In this document: positions 36,159-42,837 of the stretch, in pieces
Position numbering within the stretch: position 1 is the first letter of the stretch
Layout: the number at the start of each line of letters is the position of its first letter
From: Methylobacterium sp. 77
Lineage (GTDB): Bacteria > Pseudomonadota > Alphaproteobacteria > Rhizobiales > Beijerinckiaceae
DNA: 64,000 nt
Assembly (NCBI RefSeq): GCF_000372825.1
Contig: NZ_KB910516.1
Span: 2,202,011 to 2,266,010, forward strand
Reading direction: 5' to 3'
Program-made: the position numbers and the translations under genes
Notes under the pieces: model-generated
The model's input: only the letters and a program-made list of their open reading frames with translations
What the model was told of the DNA's origin: nothing
Databases searched by the model: none

Positions 36159-36736
36159 CGAGAACTCCACGAGAGTGGTCGTCGGGCGGGGCATTGCCCA
36201 CATGACTACCTTCCGGGGGAGGCCGATGTTGTGTCTTTCACGTCGCAGCAGGAGCGAACGTGCTCATATGGGCGGATTTTACGGCAGGTATCGCTTGTGA
36301 GCCCAGCCGGTCTGACTCGGCCGACCTGGCGCGTTCAGTACACTGACGCCGACCCATTTCCAGCGCGCTCGAACGCCTGCTGCTTCCGTGCCCGAAGTGC
36401 ACCCCAAGAGCCGCGTCGGGTGAGGTGGTGCCGCACCGATATCAGGAGACGGCATGGACACGCCTTGCTTGCCCTCAAGCCGCAAGTGGTTGGCAGCGAT
36501 CGCGAAAACCATGGTTTTGACATCAATGACCCAGAGAGATTTGCGGCAAGGGGATGATGTCCGTGAAGTCTCCATAACGTGAATCGGAAACCAAGTTGTC
36601 AATCTGAAATCAACACAATCAACCTCAGATCAAATTTGCCTTTTCGAGATGAACCAGCTGCGTTTGCTCACCTTGGCTTGAGAAGGCATGGTCGAGCCAT
36701 TGCAGCCGGGCCGCTGGAACACGGGAGGCATGTCAG
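36159..36736. other. 578-nt region without a supported gene
   Basis: Frames at 36279-36602 and 36630-36943 on the minus strand have no recognisable sequence. An AT-richer stretch (TCTGAAATCAACACAATCAA, near 36603) precedes the VOC gene and may hold its promoter. No palindrome or EcfG-type box of good quality was found. Confidence 0.4.
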
Positions 36737-37180
36737 ATGGCCGACACACAGACGCTGACCGTTTCGGATATCGAGGAGCCGCTCGCCGCATTGGGTCCGG
36801 CGGTCCATCTCGACCATTGCGTGATCCACGTCTCCGATTGGGAGCGGTCCACCGCATTCTATCGTGATGTGATGGGGGCCGAGATCGTGTCGCGCGGGAA
36901 AGGCTTCGCCTATCGGTTCGGCGGAGTGCAGTTGAACGTCCATGGTCCCGGTCTTTCGCCCAAGCCCTTGGCGGAACGACCGGTCATGCCGGGCGGCAGC
37001 GATCTCTGCTTCCGTTGGTCAGGATCGATCGAGGATGCAGTCGCCCATCTTGCTGCGCAGGGCGTACCGGTCGAGTTAGGCCCTGTTGAGCGTAGCGGCG
37101 CCGCAGGCTCCGGATTGAGCGTCTATTTCCGTGATCCTGACGGATCCCTGATGGAGTTCATTACCTATCCGACAGGGTAA
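36737..37180 (+). CDS. VOC (glyoxalase/bleomycin-resistance) family protein
   Basis: This 147-residue protein contains one vicinal-oxygen-chelate module from about residue 22: LDHCVIHVSDWERSTAFYRDVMG, FGGVQLNVHG and FRDPDGSLMEFITY with the family's terminal metal-ligand glutamate. VOC proteins handle electrophiles, aromatic diols or antibiotics; the substrate here is not readable. It begins with MADTQTLT, a soluble N-terminus. Confidence 0.9.
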   Translation: MADTQTLTVSDIEEPLAALGPAVHLDHCVIHVSDWERSTAFYRDVMGAEIVSRGKGFAYRFGGVQLNVHGPGLSPKPLAERPVMPGGSDLCFRWSGSIEDAVAHLAAQGVPVELGPVERSGAAGSGLSVYFRDPDGSLMEFITYPTG

Positions 37181-37190
37181 TGGTGCAGGC

Positions 37191-37634
37191 TCAGCTTCGG
37201 CGTTCGGCCAATTGCTGATTTGTGTGCTCCAGTCTCAGAGCAAGTTCCCGCATCACAGCGATGCTGATCTGTGGGAACTGAGCCAGTAACTCAAGAAACA
37301 CGGTCCGATCGATCCGCAAAGCCGTGACGGCACTTTCTGCCTGAACAGTGGCCGATCGCGGCTGATCCGCCAGGATGCCCATTTCACCGACGAGGGCATT
37401 CGGCCCGAGGAGTGCGAGTCGGAATGAACCGTATGACCCGTCAATGGTGACGGCGGCCGAACCTTCCAGGATCAGGTAGGCTGCATCGGCCACATCGCCT
37501 CTGGCGAAAAGCTGCTGGCCAGCCTCGAAATGGACGCGCTCACTCGTGAAGGCAAGGAGCTTGAGCCTCGACGGCTCCACTCCTCGGAACAATGGCACTT
37601 GGCGCAGCGAAGTGACCTCGGTATCGAGAGTCAT
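37191..37634 (-). CDS. cyclic nucleotide-binding domain protein
   Basis: This 147-residue stand-alone CNB domain: LRQVPLFRGVEPSRLKLLAF, FARGDVADAAYLILEG and the phosphate-binding cassette GEMGILADQPRSATVQA. There is no helix-turn-helix after it, unlike Crp/Fnr regulators, so it is probably a sensor subunit of unknown partner. It is convergent with the VOC gene (10-nt gap). Confidence 0.88.
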   Translation of the reverse strand: MTLDTEVTSLRQVPLFRGVEPSRLKLLAFTSERVHFEAGQQLFARGDVADAAYLILEGSAAVTIDGSYGSFRLALLGPNALVGEMGILADQPRSATVQAESAVTALRIDRTVFLELLAQFPQISIAVMRELALRLEHTNQQLAERRS

Positions 37635-37977
37635 GATGCCTGGACCATTTCGAGCGCTCCGTTGACGGGCGCCCGCCGTCGGTCGCCTTCATCTCGCGTA
37701 TCCATGCGGTTTGCCCCAACATTGTCCAGCCCCGCACCGTGCTGACACGAGCTTGACGCGATCGGGGACCAGCGGGGAGAGCTCGGCAGCATGGCCGAGG
37801 AAGGTTCCGTGCTGAAATCCAGGATGACGTTTCTGGCGTGCCTAGAGCTACTCCGCCAATCTTGGATCGGGACGGGCGAGATGGAGCCGGCCATTTATCT
37901 TCGGTTACGCTCGCAGAGGAACCATCGATATTGGCGAAGGTTGTCCTTTTCGAGAACCACATGCTGAGGAGGCGCTG
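37635..37977. other. promoter region of the KGG gene
   Basis: This 343-nt gap contains no supported gene. Its right part holds the EcfG-like promoter at 37918-37942 and an AGGAGG ribosome-binding site just before 37978. The left part faces the cyclic-nucleotide-binding protein start. Confidence 0.5.
37918..37942 (+). promoter_or_regulatory. EcfG-type promoter of the KGG protein
   Basis: GGAAC (37918-37922), 16-nt spacer, GGTT (37939-37942), equivalent to GGAAC-N17-GTT, 36 nt before the start codon. KGG proteins are stress-induced in many bacteria, which supports the assignment. Confidence 0.7.
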
Positions 37978-38172
37978 ATGGCATCAGGAAATTCTACCTC
38001 GAAGCGAGGTTTTGCGTCGATGGATTTGGAGCGGCAACGCGAAATCGCGAGCAAAGGCGGGCGCAGTGTGCCGGCCGAGAAGCGCTCTTTCTCCCAGGAT
38101 CGCGAACTCGCCTCGTCGGCGGGACGCAAGGGCGGTCAGTCGACTGGCCCCGGACGGCCGGGCGAAGACTAA
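37978..38172 (+). CDS. KGG-domain stress-induced protein
   Basis: This 64-residue protein has two KGG motifs, FASMDLERQREIASKGGRSV and AGRKGGQSTG, the signature of GsiB/Con-10-like stress proteins. It is very hydrophilic and probably disordered. A strong AGGAGG lies 7 nt upstream of ATG 37978, an EcfG-type promoter precedes it and a terminator follows it, so it is a monocistronic general-stress gene. Confidence 0.93.
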   Translation: MASGNSTSKRGFASMDLERQREIASKGGRSVPAEKRSFSQDRELASSAGRKGGQSTGPGRPGED

Positions 38173-38194
38173 AAGCCTTGATCTAAGTGGAGCG

Positions 38195-38232
38195 AGGCGC
38201 GTGCCGATTTCCGGCGCGCGCCTTTCTTTTTG
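38195..38232 (+). terminator. rho-independent terminator of the KGG gene
   Basis: AGGCGCG (38195-38201) pairs with CGCGCCT (38217-38223), followed by a T-rich tract (TTCTTTTTG), 23 nt after the KGG stop. Confidence 0.85.
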
Positions 38233-38266
38233 TTCGCTCCACCGTTTTCAAAAAAGATCGACAACG

Positions 38267-38298
38267 AAAAGCCCCACGCTGCAAGCGAAGGGCTTTTT
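38267..38298. terminator. bidirectional terminator before the unknown stress ORF's 3' end
   Basis: AAAAGCCC (38267-38274) pairs with GGGCTTTT (38290-38297), with a nested CGCT/AGCG stem inside. On the minus strand the stem is followed by TTTT. It lies about 40 nt after the stop of the minus-strand ORF at 38336, supporting that ORF. Confidence 0.75.
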
Positions 38299-38335
38299 GG
38301 TCCATTCCCGATGAGTACCGAAATCCAGCGCTCGC

Positions 38336-38728
38336 TCAGGCGATGCAGCGTCCCGGTATCATTCGACGTGCTTCCGGCCCAGCAAGTGAACTGATCGCAC
38401 CCTCGCAGCCATCCCGCATGGAGCGGCGCGGCTTAAGCATAGGCTTCTCACTCGAAGCCGAGTTTCGATCGTCAGAAATTGCTGGTGCCAAGCGCTCGGT
38501 TGTCCGCGCCGTCGACACACGTACAACCGCCGCTCCGGCGGGTATCGATCCTGAAAGCGCAATGCGCCCCGCTGGTGCGGCAGCGGCAGCGGCAACTGCG
38601 ACGGTCGACAGGGTCGCCGACGCTGGGGGGGAACGAAGGTCAGCCTCCCGCTGAAGAATCGGATGAAAAATCACCGCAAGAAGGGCCGCTGGTCCACTGA
38701 CACTCAGGAGGAAGGCAGACCGAAGCAT
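38336..38728 (-). CDS. unknown small protein with N-terminal hydrophobic segment, EcfG-controlled
   Basis: This 130-residue frame starts at ATG 38728 (38743 also possible). It begins MLRSAFLLSVSGPAALLAVIF, a signal peptide or single membrane anchor, followed by an Ala/Pro-rich stretch and a polar tail. No family is recognised. It is supported by an EcfG-type promoter 40 nt upstream and a strong terminator downstream, and by its position in the stress island. The antisense frame at 38663-38890 is less likely. Confidence 0.55.
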   Translation of the reverse strand: MLRSAFLLSVSGPAALLAVIFHPILQREADLRSPPASATLSTVAVAAAAAAPAGRIALSGSIPAGAAVVRVSTARTTERLAPAISDDRNSASSEKPMLKPRRSMRDGCEGAISSLAGPEARRMIPGRCIA

Positions 38729-38767
38729 CGGCGTAATCTCCAAGCGGAGCTTGACAGGATGCTCGAC

Positions 38768-38793
38768 AACGCGATCAAATCGTCATCGGTTCC
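38768..38793 (-). promoter_or_regulatory. EcfG-type promoter of the unknown stress ORF
   Basis: On the minus strand GGAAC (38793-38789), 17-nt spacer, CGTT (38771-38768). Both boxes match the consensus exactly, with the longer allowed spacer. The -10 box is about 40 nt from ATG 38728. Confidence 0.7.
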
Positions 38794-38932
38794 TCGACTG
38801 AACGAAAACTTTATGGTCAGTAAATACGGGCTTCGATATTGCGATAAATTTGCGCTGATCCATGAGCCGCAGGAGAAGGGACGTTGCTAAAAAATCACGC
38901 CAATTTGCAAAATGGCGGCCGACTCATTTTTT

Positions 38933-38957
38933 GGAACCGTGTTGTATCCTGTCCGTT
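38933..38957 (+). promoter_or_regulatory. EcfG-type promoter of a candidate small RNA
   Basis: GGAAC (38933-38937), 16-nt spacer, CGTT (38954-38957), an exact consensus match on the plus strand. No credible ORF lies between it and the terminator at 39023-39052. Confidence 0.78.
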
Positions 38958-38963
38958 ATCAGG

Positions 38964-39052
38964 TCACCCGGCCGCCTGGTCCTCCCCCCGCATTCCCCTT
39001 GTGCATTGGCCGGAAACTTCTCACGGGTCGGACATATGTCCGACCCGTTTTT
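38964..39052 (+). ncRNA. candidate general-stress small RNA adjacent to phyR, C-rich loop
   Basis: About 90 nt from the predicted start (7 nt after the -10 box) to the U-tract. CCGGCC (38968-38973) pairs with GGCCGG (39008-39013) to enclose a 34-nt loop with CCTCCCCCC and TTCCCC, able to pair with Shine-Dalgarno sequences. A 26-bp perfect palindrome (39023-39048) then forms the terminator stem. It resembles in logic, not demonstrably in sequence, the Caulobacter stress sRNA GsrN. Ends are estimates. Confidence 0.6.
39023..39052 (+). terminator. palindromic terminator of the candidate small RNA
   Basis: A perfect 26-nt palindrome (ACGGGTCGGACAT and its complement) is followed by TTTTT. The hairpin gives at least an 11-bp stem with a short AT loop. 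Confidence 0.85.
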
Positions 39053-39114
39053 CGTAGGATCGTTCCCTTTTCGATAAAGTGGAAGGCTTCAGGACAGCTT
39101 GAACCCTTTATGCA

Positions 39115-39143
39115 AAAAGCCCCGGTCAAGGACCGGGGCTTTT
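39115..39143. terminator. bidirectional terminator downstream of phyR
   Basis: AAAAGCCCCGGTC (39115-39127) pairs perfectly with GACCGGGGCTTTT (39131-39143) around AAG. On the minus strand it ends in TTTTT, 45 nt beyond the phyR stop codon. Confidence 0.9.
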
Positions 39144-39187
39144 GTATGAGATCATCCGACGAATGCTTCTGTTCGCTTCTCGGGTTA

Positions 39188-39988
39188 TCAGGCAGTCTTT
39201 TCTCGCCGACGAGCACTTTGCTGGAAAAACAGCGCCTGGCTTATCACCGCGGACACGTTGGCGGGCTGGAACGGCTTCGCGATCAAGAAGGCGGGCTCAG
39301 GACGTTCACCTGTCAGGAATCGCTCGGGATAGGCGGTGATGAAGATCACCGGGACCTCGAAAGTCTTCAGCAGGTCGTTCACCGCGTCGAGCCCGGAAGA
39401 CCCATCCGCGAGTTGGATGTCGGCCAGGATGAGGCCGGGGCGCGAGCCTTCGGATGCGATCTTGATCGCCTCGGTCCGCGTACGCGCAACGCCGATGACG
39501 TTGTGCCCAAGTCCCTCGACGAGAGCTTCGAGGTCCATCGCGATAAGGGGCTCGTCCTCAATGATGAGGATCTCGGTCGCCATGTCGGCAGCGAGTTCAC
39601 GGCCAGCCTCGTCGACGAGGTCACGCACCTGCGAGACATCGACTTCGAGGATCACCGCAGCATCCTCTTCGGAGAATCCTTCAAGGCAGGACAGCAGAAA
39701 CGCCTGGCGCGGCAGCGGCGTGATCTGGCCCAGACGAACTTCGGCCGGAAGATCATGCTGAACCTGATCGCTCTGCCCGTTCACCGAGAGAGAATTCCAG
39801 ATGCGCGTATAAACACGAAACAAATCCGCCTTGACGTTCGTGCTGCGCCCGAGCGTGTCTGGCTCATTGACGAGCGTCTCCAGCGTTGCGGCTACGTACG
39901 CATCGCCGGCGACTTGACTGCCGGTCAGCGCCCGCGCGTAGCGGCGCAGATACGGCAGATGTTGCACGACGAGTTGAGCTGTCGACAT
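39188..39988 (-). CDS. phyR: general stress response regulator PhyR
   Basis: This 266-residue protein has an N-terminal ECF-sigma-like domain (residues 1-130) and a C-terminal receiver domain. The acceptor is D190 in LADIQLADG, as in Methylobacterium extorquens PhyR, with acidic EDEP at 144-147, PVIFITAYPE in the FATGUY-motif position, and the lysine in AKPF. Phosphorylated PhyR sequesters the anti-sigma factor NepR and frees EcfG. ATG 39988 has AAGGGGAT upstream. It is divergent from nepR under its own EcfG-type promoter. Confidence 0.97.
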   Translation of the reverse strand: MSTAQLVVQHLPYLRRYARALTGSQVAGDAYVAATLETLVNEPDTLGRSTNVKADLFRVYTRIWNSLSVNGQSDQVQHDLPAEVRLGQITPLPRQAFLLSCLEGFSEEDAAVILEVDVSQVRDLVDEAGRELAADMATEILIIEDEPLIAMDLEALVEGLGHNVIGVARTRTEAIKIASEGSRPGLILADIQLADGSSGLDAVNDLLKTFEVPVIFITAYPERFLTGERPEPAFLIAKPFQPANVSAVISQALFFQQSARRREKTA

Positions 39989-40032
39989 TAGATCCCCTTG
40001 GCTCTGCCGTTTTTTATGACCGCCACCGCCAT

Positions 40033-40057
40033 AACGCGGATCGATGGCCTCTGTTCC
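40033..40057 (-). promoter_or_regulatory. EcfG-type promoter of phyR
   Basis: On the minus strand GGAAC (40057-40053), 16-nt spacer, CGTT (40036-40033), exact consensus, 45 nt before the phyR start. Its -35 box is 8 bp from that of the nepR promoter. Confidence 0.85.
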
Positions 40058-40065
40058 GCATGCTC

Positions 40066-40090
40066 GGAACCGTTTGTGATGCGCCGCGTT
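40066..40090 (+). promoter_or_regulatory. EcfG-type promoter of nepR
   Basis: GGAAC (40066-40070), 16-nt spacer, CGTT (40087-40090), exact consensus, about 78 nt before the nepR start codon. It is back to back with the phyR promoter. Confidence 0.85.
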
Positions 40091-40168
40091 GCAGGTGCAG
40101 CCATGACTTATGTCAAGCCGCAAAACAATCGCGGCGATGCCACTGCGCGGCATCAAGGGGATAACTGA

Positions 40169-40405
40169 ATGGACGATCACGAGACGAGCCGCGCCTCACT
40201 GGTAGAGGCGCGATCGAAGCGGGAGCGTGGATCAAGACATCATGATGTCGATACGCACCGACTGAGTGATCTCACTCAGAAAAGGATCGGGATGCATCTG
40301 CGGGTCATGTACGACACGATCGTCCAGCAGCCGGTCCCGGATCGCTTTCGCGATCTCATTGCCCGGATGGATGAATCCAAAAATGAAACCTTAGACGACG
40401 CCTAA
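40169..40405 (+). CDS. nepR: anti-sigma factor NepR
   Basis: This 78-residue protein has the NepR core from about residue 33: LSDLTQKRIGMHLRVMYDTI, then VPDRFRDLIARMDE, the two helices that clasp EcfG or phospho-PhyR. The N-terminal 30 residues are variable and charged. It is divergent from phyR, and no ecfG gene is adjacent, so the sigma factor must be encoded elsewhere. A bidirectional terminator follows. Confidence 0.95.
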   Translation: MDDHETSRASLVEARSKRERGSRHHDVDTHRLSDLTQKRIGMHLRVMYDTIVQQPVPDRFRDLIARMDESKNETLDDA

Positions 40406-40474
40406 GCCATTGCAGTCTCAACGATTTTAAAATGAGCATTGGATCGGGCAGAGTACCGCGTCCTGCATCGGTTT

Positions 40475-40514
40475 GAGAAAAACCGCCGAAATGATCCGGC
40501 GGTTCTCTCCTTTT
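40475..40514. terminator. bidirectional terminator between nepR and the DUF1328 gene
   Basis: AACCGCCG (40481-40488) pairs with CGGCGGTT (40497-40504), extended by GAGAA-type flanks. TTTT follows on the plus strand and TTTTT on the minus strand. Confidence 0.85.
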
Positions 40515-40553
40515 AGCAGTCTAGATGCGCAGGTACATCTCTGCTCTCGATGG

Positions 40554-40730
40554 TCAGAGTGTCGGCGAGCGACCACGCATCAGACCAATGACGGCTGAGA
40601 TTGCGAACAGCACGATTGCGACGAAGAAGACGAGCTTCGCAGCTTCCATAGCCGTACCGGCAATGCCACCGAAACCAAGCAAGGCGGCCACGAGGGCCAC
40701 GACGAGAAATGTTACAGCCCAACCAAGCAT
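40554..40730 (-). CDS. DUF1328 small membrane protein (YtjA-like)
   Basis: This 58-residue protein consists of two membrane helices, [20 protein letters not shown] and [19 protein letters not shown], with the family's [11 protein letters not shown] loop and GRSPTL end. DUF1328 proteins are small inner-membrane proteins often induced by stress. It is missed by a 60-codon cutoff. A perfect EcfG-type promoter lies 55 nt upstream of ATG 40730. Confidence 0.93.
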   Translation of the reverse strand: MLGWAVTFLVVALVAALLGFGGIAGTAMEAAKLVFFVAIVLFAISAVIGLMRGRSPTL

Positions 40731-40785
40731 GTCCGTGATCCTTGTGAAGCTGGTGCGACCTGTGCCGCGACCTCATGACAGCAAT

Positions 40786-40810
40786 AACGCTAAGTTATCG
40801 AGCCGGTTCC
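40786..40810 (-). promoter_or_regulatory. EcfG-type promoter of the DUF1328 gene
   Basis: On the minus strand GGAAC (40810-40806), 16-nt spacer, CGTT (40789-40786), exact consensus. Confidence 0.85.
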
Positions 40811-41055
40811 TGACTTCGACACAAAGCGGTCACGATTGCCTTTCGAGAGTGCGGGTTTGCGCCCATATCAATAACGCGGCAGGTGAAGAGGTCGGCTGTC
40901 ATCATCGGTTTGCGAGTTAGGCCGCCCCAGTCGGCGCGGCGAGCGGCAATCGTTTGACCAGCGCTCCGGCATACGGCCGGCCACCTCTGCGTCATATCGC
41001 CAAGCATCTTGTCTGCACCGGGAGCGTGACCCCAATTAGATGTTGACGCGGGTGT

Positions 41056-41080
41056 GGAACCCGGTGTCGGATGTGGCGTT
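41056..41080 (+). promoter_or_regulatory. EcfG-type promoter of the 48-codon ORF
   Basis: GGAAC (41056-41060), 16-nt spacer, CGTT (41077-41080), exact consensus, 33 nt before ATG 41113. Confidence 0.8.
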
Positions 41081-41112
41081 CCTCACCCGTTCCCGAGCAC
41101 GGATACGTAGCA

Positions 41113-41259
41113 ATGAAAGAGTCGACGGCTGGATCACTTGCACGGCGCTTTCTTCATGCGGTCGCTGCTGCGGCCCGTGGAATGGTTGAAGTGGCTGAGG
41201 GTGTTCTGCCCGCTCCTCAACCCGTGCCTGTTCGCGTCCGTCGTGATCATCGACGCTGA
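41113..41259 (+). CDS. 48-residue unknown protein behind an EcfG promoter
   Basis: The frame starts at ATG 41113 and reads ESTAGSLARRFLHAVAAAA, an amphipathic helix, then VAEGVLPAPQPVPVRVRR with a Pro/Arg-rich tail. Alone it would be unconvincing, but a consensus EcfG promoter sits 33 nt upstream and it stops 10 nt before the convergent porin gene. No family recognised; it may be a small stress protein. Confidence 0.5.
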   Translation: MKESTAGSLARRFLHAVAAAARGMVEVAEGVLPAPQPVPVRVRRDHRR

Positions 41260-41269
41260 CCGATTGATC

Positions 41270-42694
41270 CTAATAGGTTAGTGTAGACCGAATTCCGAAC
41301 ACGGCGCCGCCCCTGATAGGGCGGCTCGGCAGGGATGGGTCGACGATCCCGCCGCCAGGATTGAAAATGTATTGGATGTCGGGCTGTACGGTCCAACCCG
41401 GATCTAGATTGAATTGGTACGTGAGTTCGATAGTGGCTTCGTAGCTGCGAACAATATCGAATGGCGAGGCGAAGGACATGCGGTCCTGATCGAAGCGGCG
41501 AGCGTTTTCTCCGATACGCGCGTAGATGAAGCTCAGGCCGAAAGTGTCCTTCGGCCGGTTCGGTACTAGTCCAGCAACGACAATGCCTCCATCTGCCCAC
41601 AGATCGACGAGATTTCGATCCGAAGGGCTCGTGGAGACACGGGTGTAGGCGAAGACACCGGCGTCTTCGTCACCGCCGTCTGGCCGGTAAAGATGCTTAT
41701 CAAGAACCGCATAGATGCCGCTGGTGCCAGCGTGCTGCTTGGCGGTTTCATTGCTGTCGATGTTTGCCAGCGGCAATCCTGACCGGTCGAAGCGATAATC
41801 GTCGAACTGTCCGAAATGCCGATAGCCGCCAAGCTTGACGCTCCCTCGGAGCCCGTCAGCCCCCGGCGTCGAACGTAGTTGAACTTCTCCCATGACGAGA
41901 GGCGCGTCGTTCAGCCGGAAGTTCAACCCCGTTCGGTTGACGCTGGCCTGATTGCCGGGGTCGCCATTGAAGATCGCGACAAGGGCGCTCACCGAACCAT
42001 CGGGCGTCCAGCGAAGTCGCAGGCCGGGGGTCGAGAGAGGATAGGCCGGTCCTCCGCTGGGCAGATTCGCCCCAGTAATGGTCGGCCAGTCATTGCTGAG
42101 AAAGATCTTCCCGGTGTCGGACGAGAAAAATTCGCCATCCGCCACGAGTTGCCCCATGCGTAGGCTCAGATTCCCGTTCTCCGAGGTTCGCTCGAGCCAC
42201 AGTTCCGACAGCCGCGTCGACGGATAGGCTTCGATGTTGCTGACCGTGATCAGCCGCTGGAAACTTCTGTCGCGTAGGCCGCCCGTATCGTGGATCTGAA
42301 AGACATTGGCGAAGGCAGCCCAGCCTGTCCAACCGACGAGTCGGTCGAGATCGACTGTAAGCGCCGCCTCGAGCTTCCCGGCATGGATCGGGCCACGCCT
42401 CACTCCACCCGCGACGTTGCCGAGAACCTCGTTCGTGTAGAGCAGATTGTAAGTGATACCTCGCGCCGTCGTGATGCTGCGAAAGCCGCCCGGATCACCG
42501 AATGCGCCGAGAGAGTCTTGTATCGACGGGGGACGATCGGCTTCCAGCGAAGCGGATTGTGCCGGTCGGTCGTCAACGGCCCCGGTCTGCCCAGGCTCTG
42601 ACTTGACGGGCGACGCTGCCAGGACGGCGAGCGCCAATACGGTCTCCCTGATCCTTGCCGCTCCGCGTCTGCCCATTCTCTCCAAGCTGATCAT
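41270..42694 (-). CDS. OprB-type carbohydrate-selective porin, candidate Mn channel
   Basis: This 474-residue outer-membrane protein has a signal peptide (ETVLALAVLAASPVKS) and the OprB beta-barrel fold (FANVFQIHDTGGL, LSELWLERTSENGNLSLRMG, FGLSFIYARIG), ending in the C-terminal hydrophobic strand STLTY. OprB porins usually pass sugars. However, it lies next to mntH and shares a related operator, as Mur-controlled MnoP of Bradyrhizobium does with MntH, so Mn2+ uptake is possible. That role is inference. Confidence 0.88.
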   Translation of the reverse strand: MISLERMGRRGAARIRETVLALAVLAASPVKSEPGQTGAVDDRPAQSASLEADRPPSIQDSLGAFGDPGGFRSITTARGITYNLLYTNEVLGNVAGGVRRGPIHAGKLEAALTVDLDRLVGWTGWAAFANVFQIHDTGGLRDRSFQRLITVSNIEAYPSTRLSELWLERTSENGNLSLRMGQLVADGEFFSSDTGKIFLSNDWPTITGANLPSGGPAYPLSTPGLRLRWTPDGSVSALVAIFNGDPGNQASVNRTGLNFRLNDAPLVMGEVQLRSTPGADGLRGSVKLGGYRHFGQFDDYRFDRSGLPLANIDSNETAKQHAGTSGIYAVLDKHLYRPDGGDEDAGVFAYTRVSTSPSDRNLVDLWADGGIVVAGLVPNRPKDTFGLSFIYARIGENARRFDQDRMSFASPFDIVRSYEATIELTYQFNLDPGWTVQPDIQYIFNPGGGIVDPSLPSRPIRGGAVFGIRSTLTY

Positions 42695-42713
42695 CGACGC
42701 CTCGTCTCAATAG

Positions 42714-42729
42714 TATAGTCCATGCTATA
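42714..42729. promoter_or_regulatory. TATAG-N6-CTATA operator upstream of the porin
   Basis: TATAGTCCATGCTATA has matching 5-bp arms. It shares 12 of 16 positions with the perfect palindrome before mntH. It lies 20 nt before the porin start codon, a position suited to repression. Confidence 0.65.
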
Positions 42730-42837
42730 TTCGCGGGCAAAGCTTGTTCGCCCGATGCCGTGACGCGGCCTGGGCGAGGGTGTCGTGATCAGTTTCCCGC
42801 CCGCTCCCGTTCTGGGAAGCGGGCGCTGGTTCAGGTC

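Larger units (their letters stand above)
40731..41112. other. regulatory region with three stress-promoter-like elements
   Basis: This 382-nt gap carries the EcfG-type promoter of DUF1328 (40786-40810) and that of the 48-codon ORF (41056-41080). A symmetric partner box on the minus strand (41058-41082, GGAAC-N16-GGTT) has no clear target. A 70-codon minus frame (40795-41007) lies across it without recognisable sequence. Confidence 0.5.

Noticed and set aside
36279..36602. 107-codon minus-strand ORF
   Set aside because: No ribosome-binding site or homology; composition typical of chance frames in this GC range.
38663..38890. 75-codon plus-strand ORF (KNHRKKGRWSTDTQEE...)
   Set aside because: It overlaps the antisense unknown ORF and that ORF's EcfG promoter, has no ribosome-binding site and no recognisable sequence.
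40795..41007. 70-codon minus-strand ORF in the DUF1328 upstream region
   Set aside because: It runs across the DUF1328 promoter, has mixed codon use and no homology; a weak mirrored EcfG box upstream is not enough.
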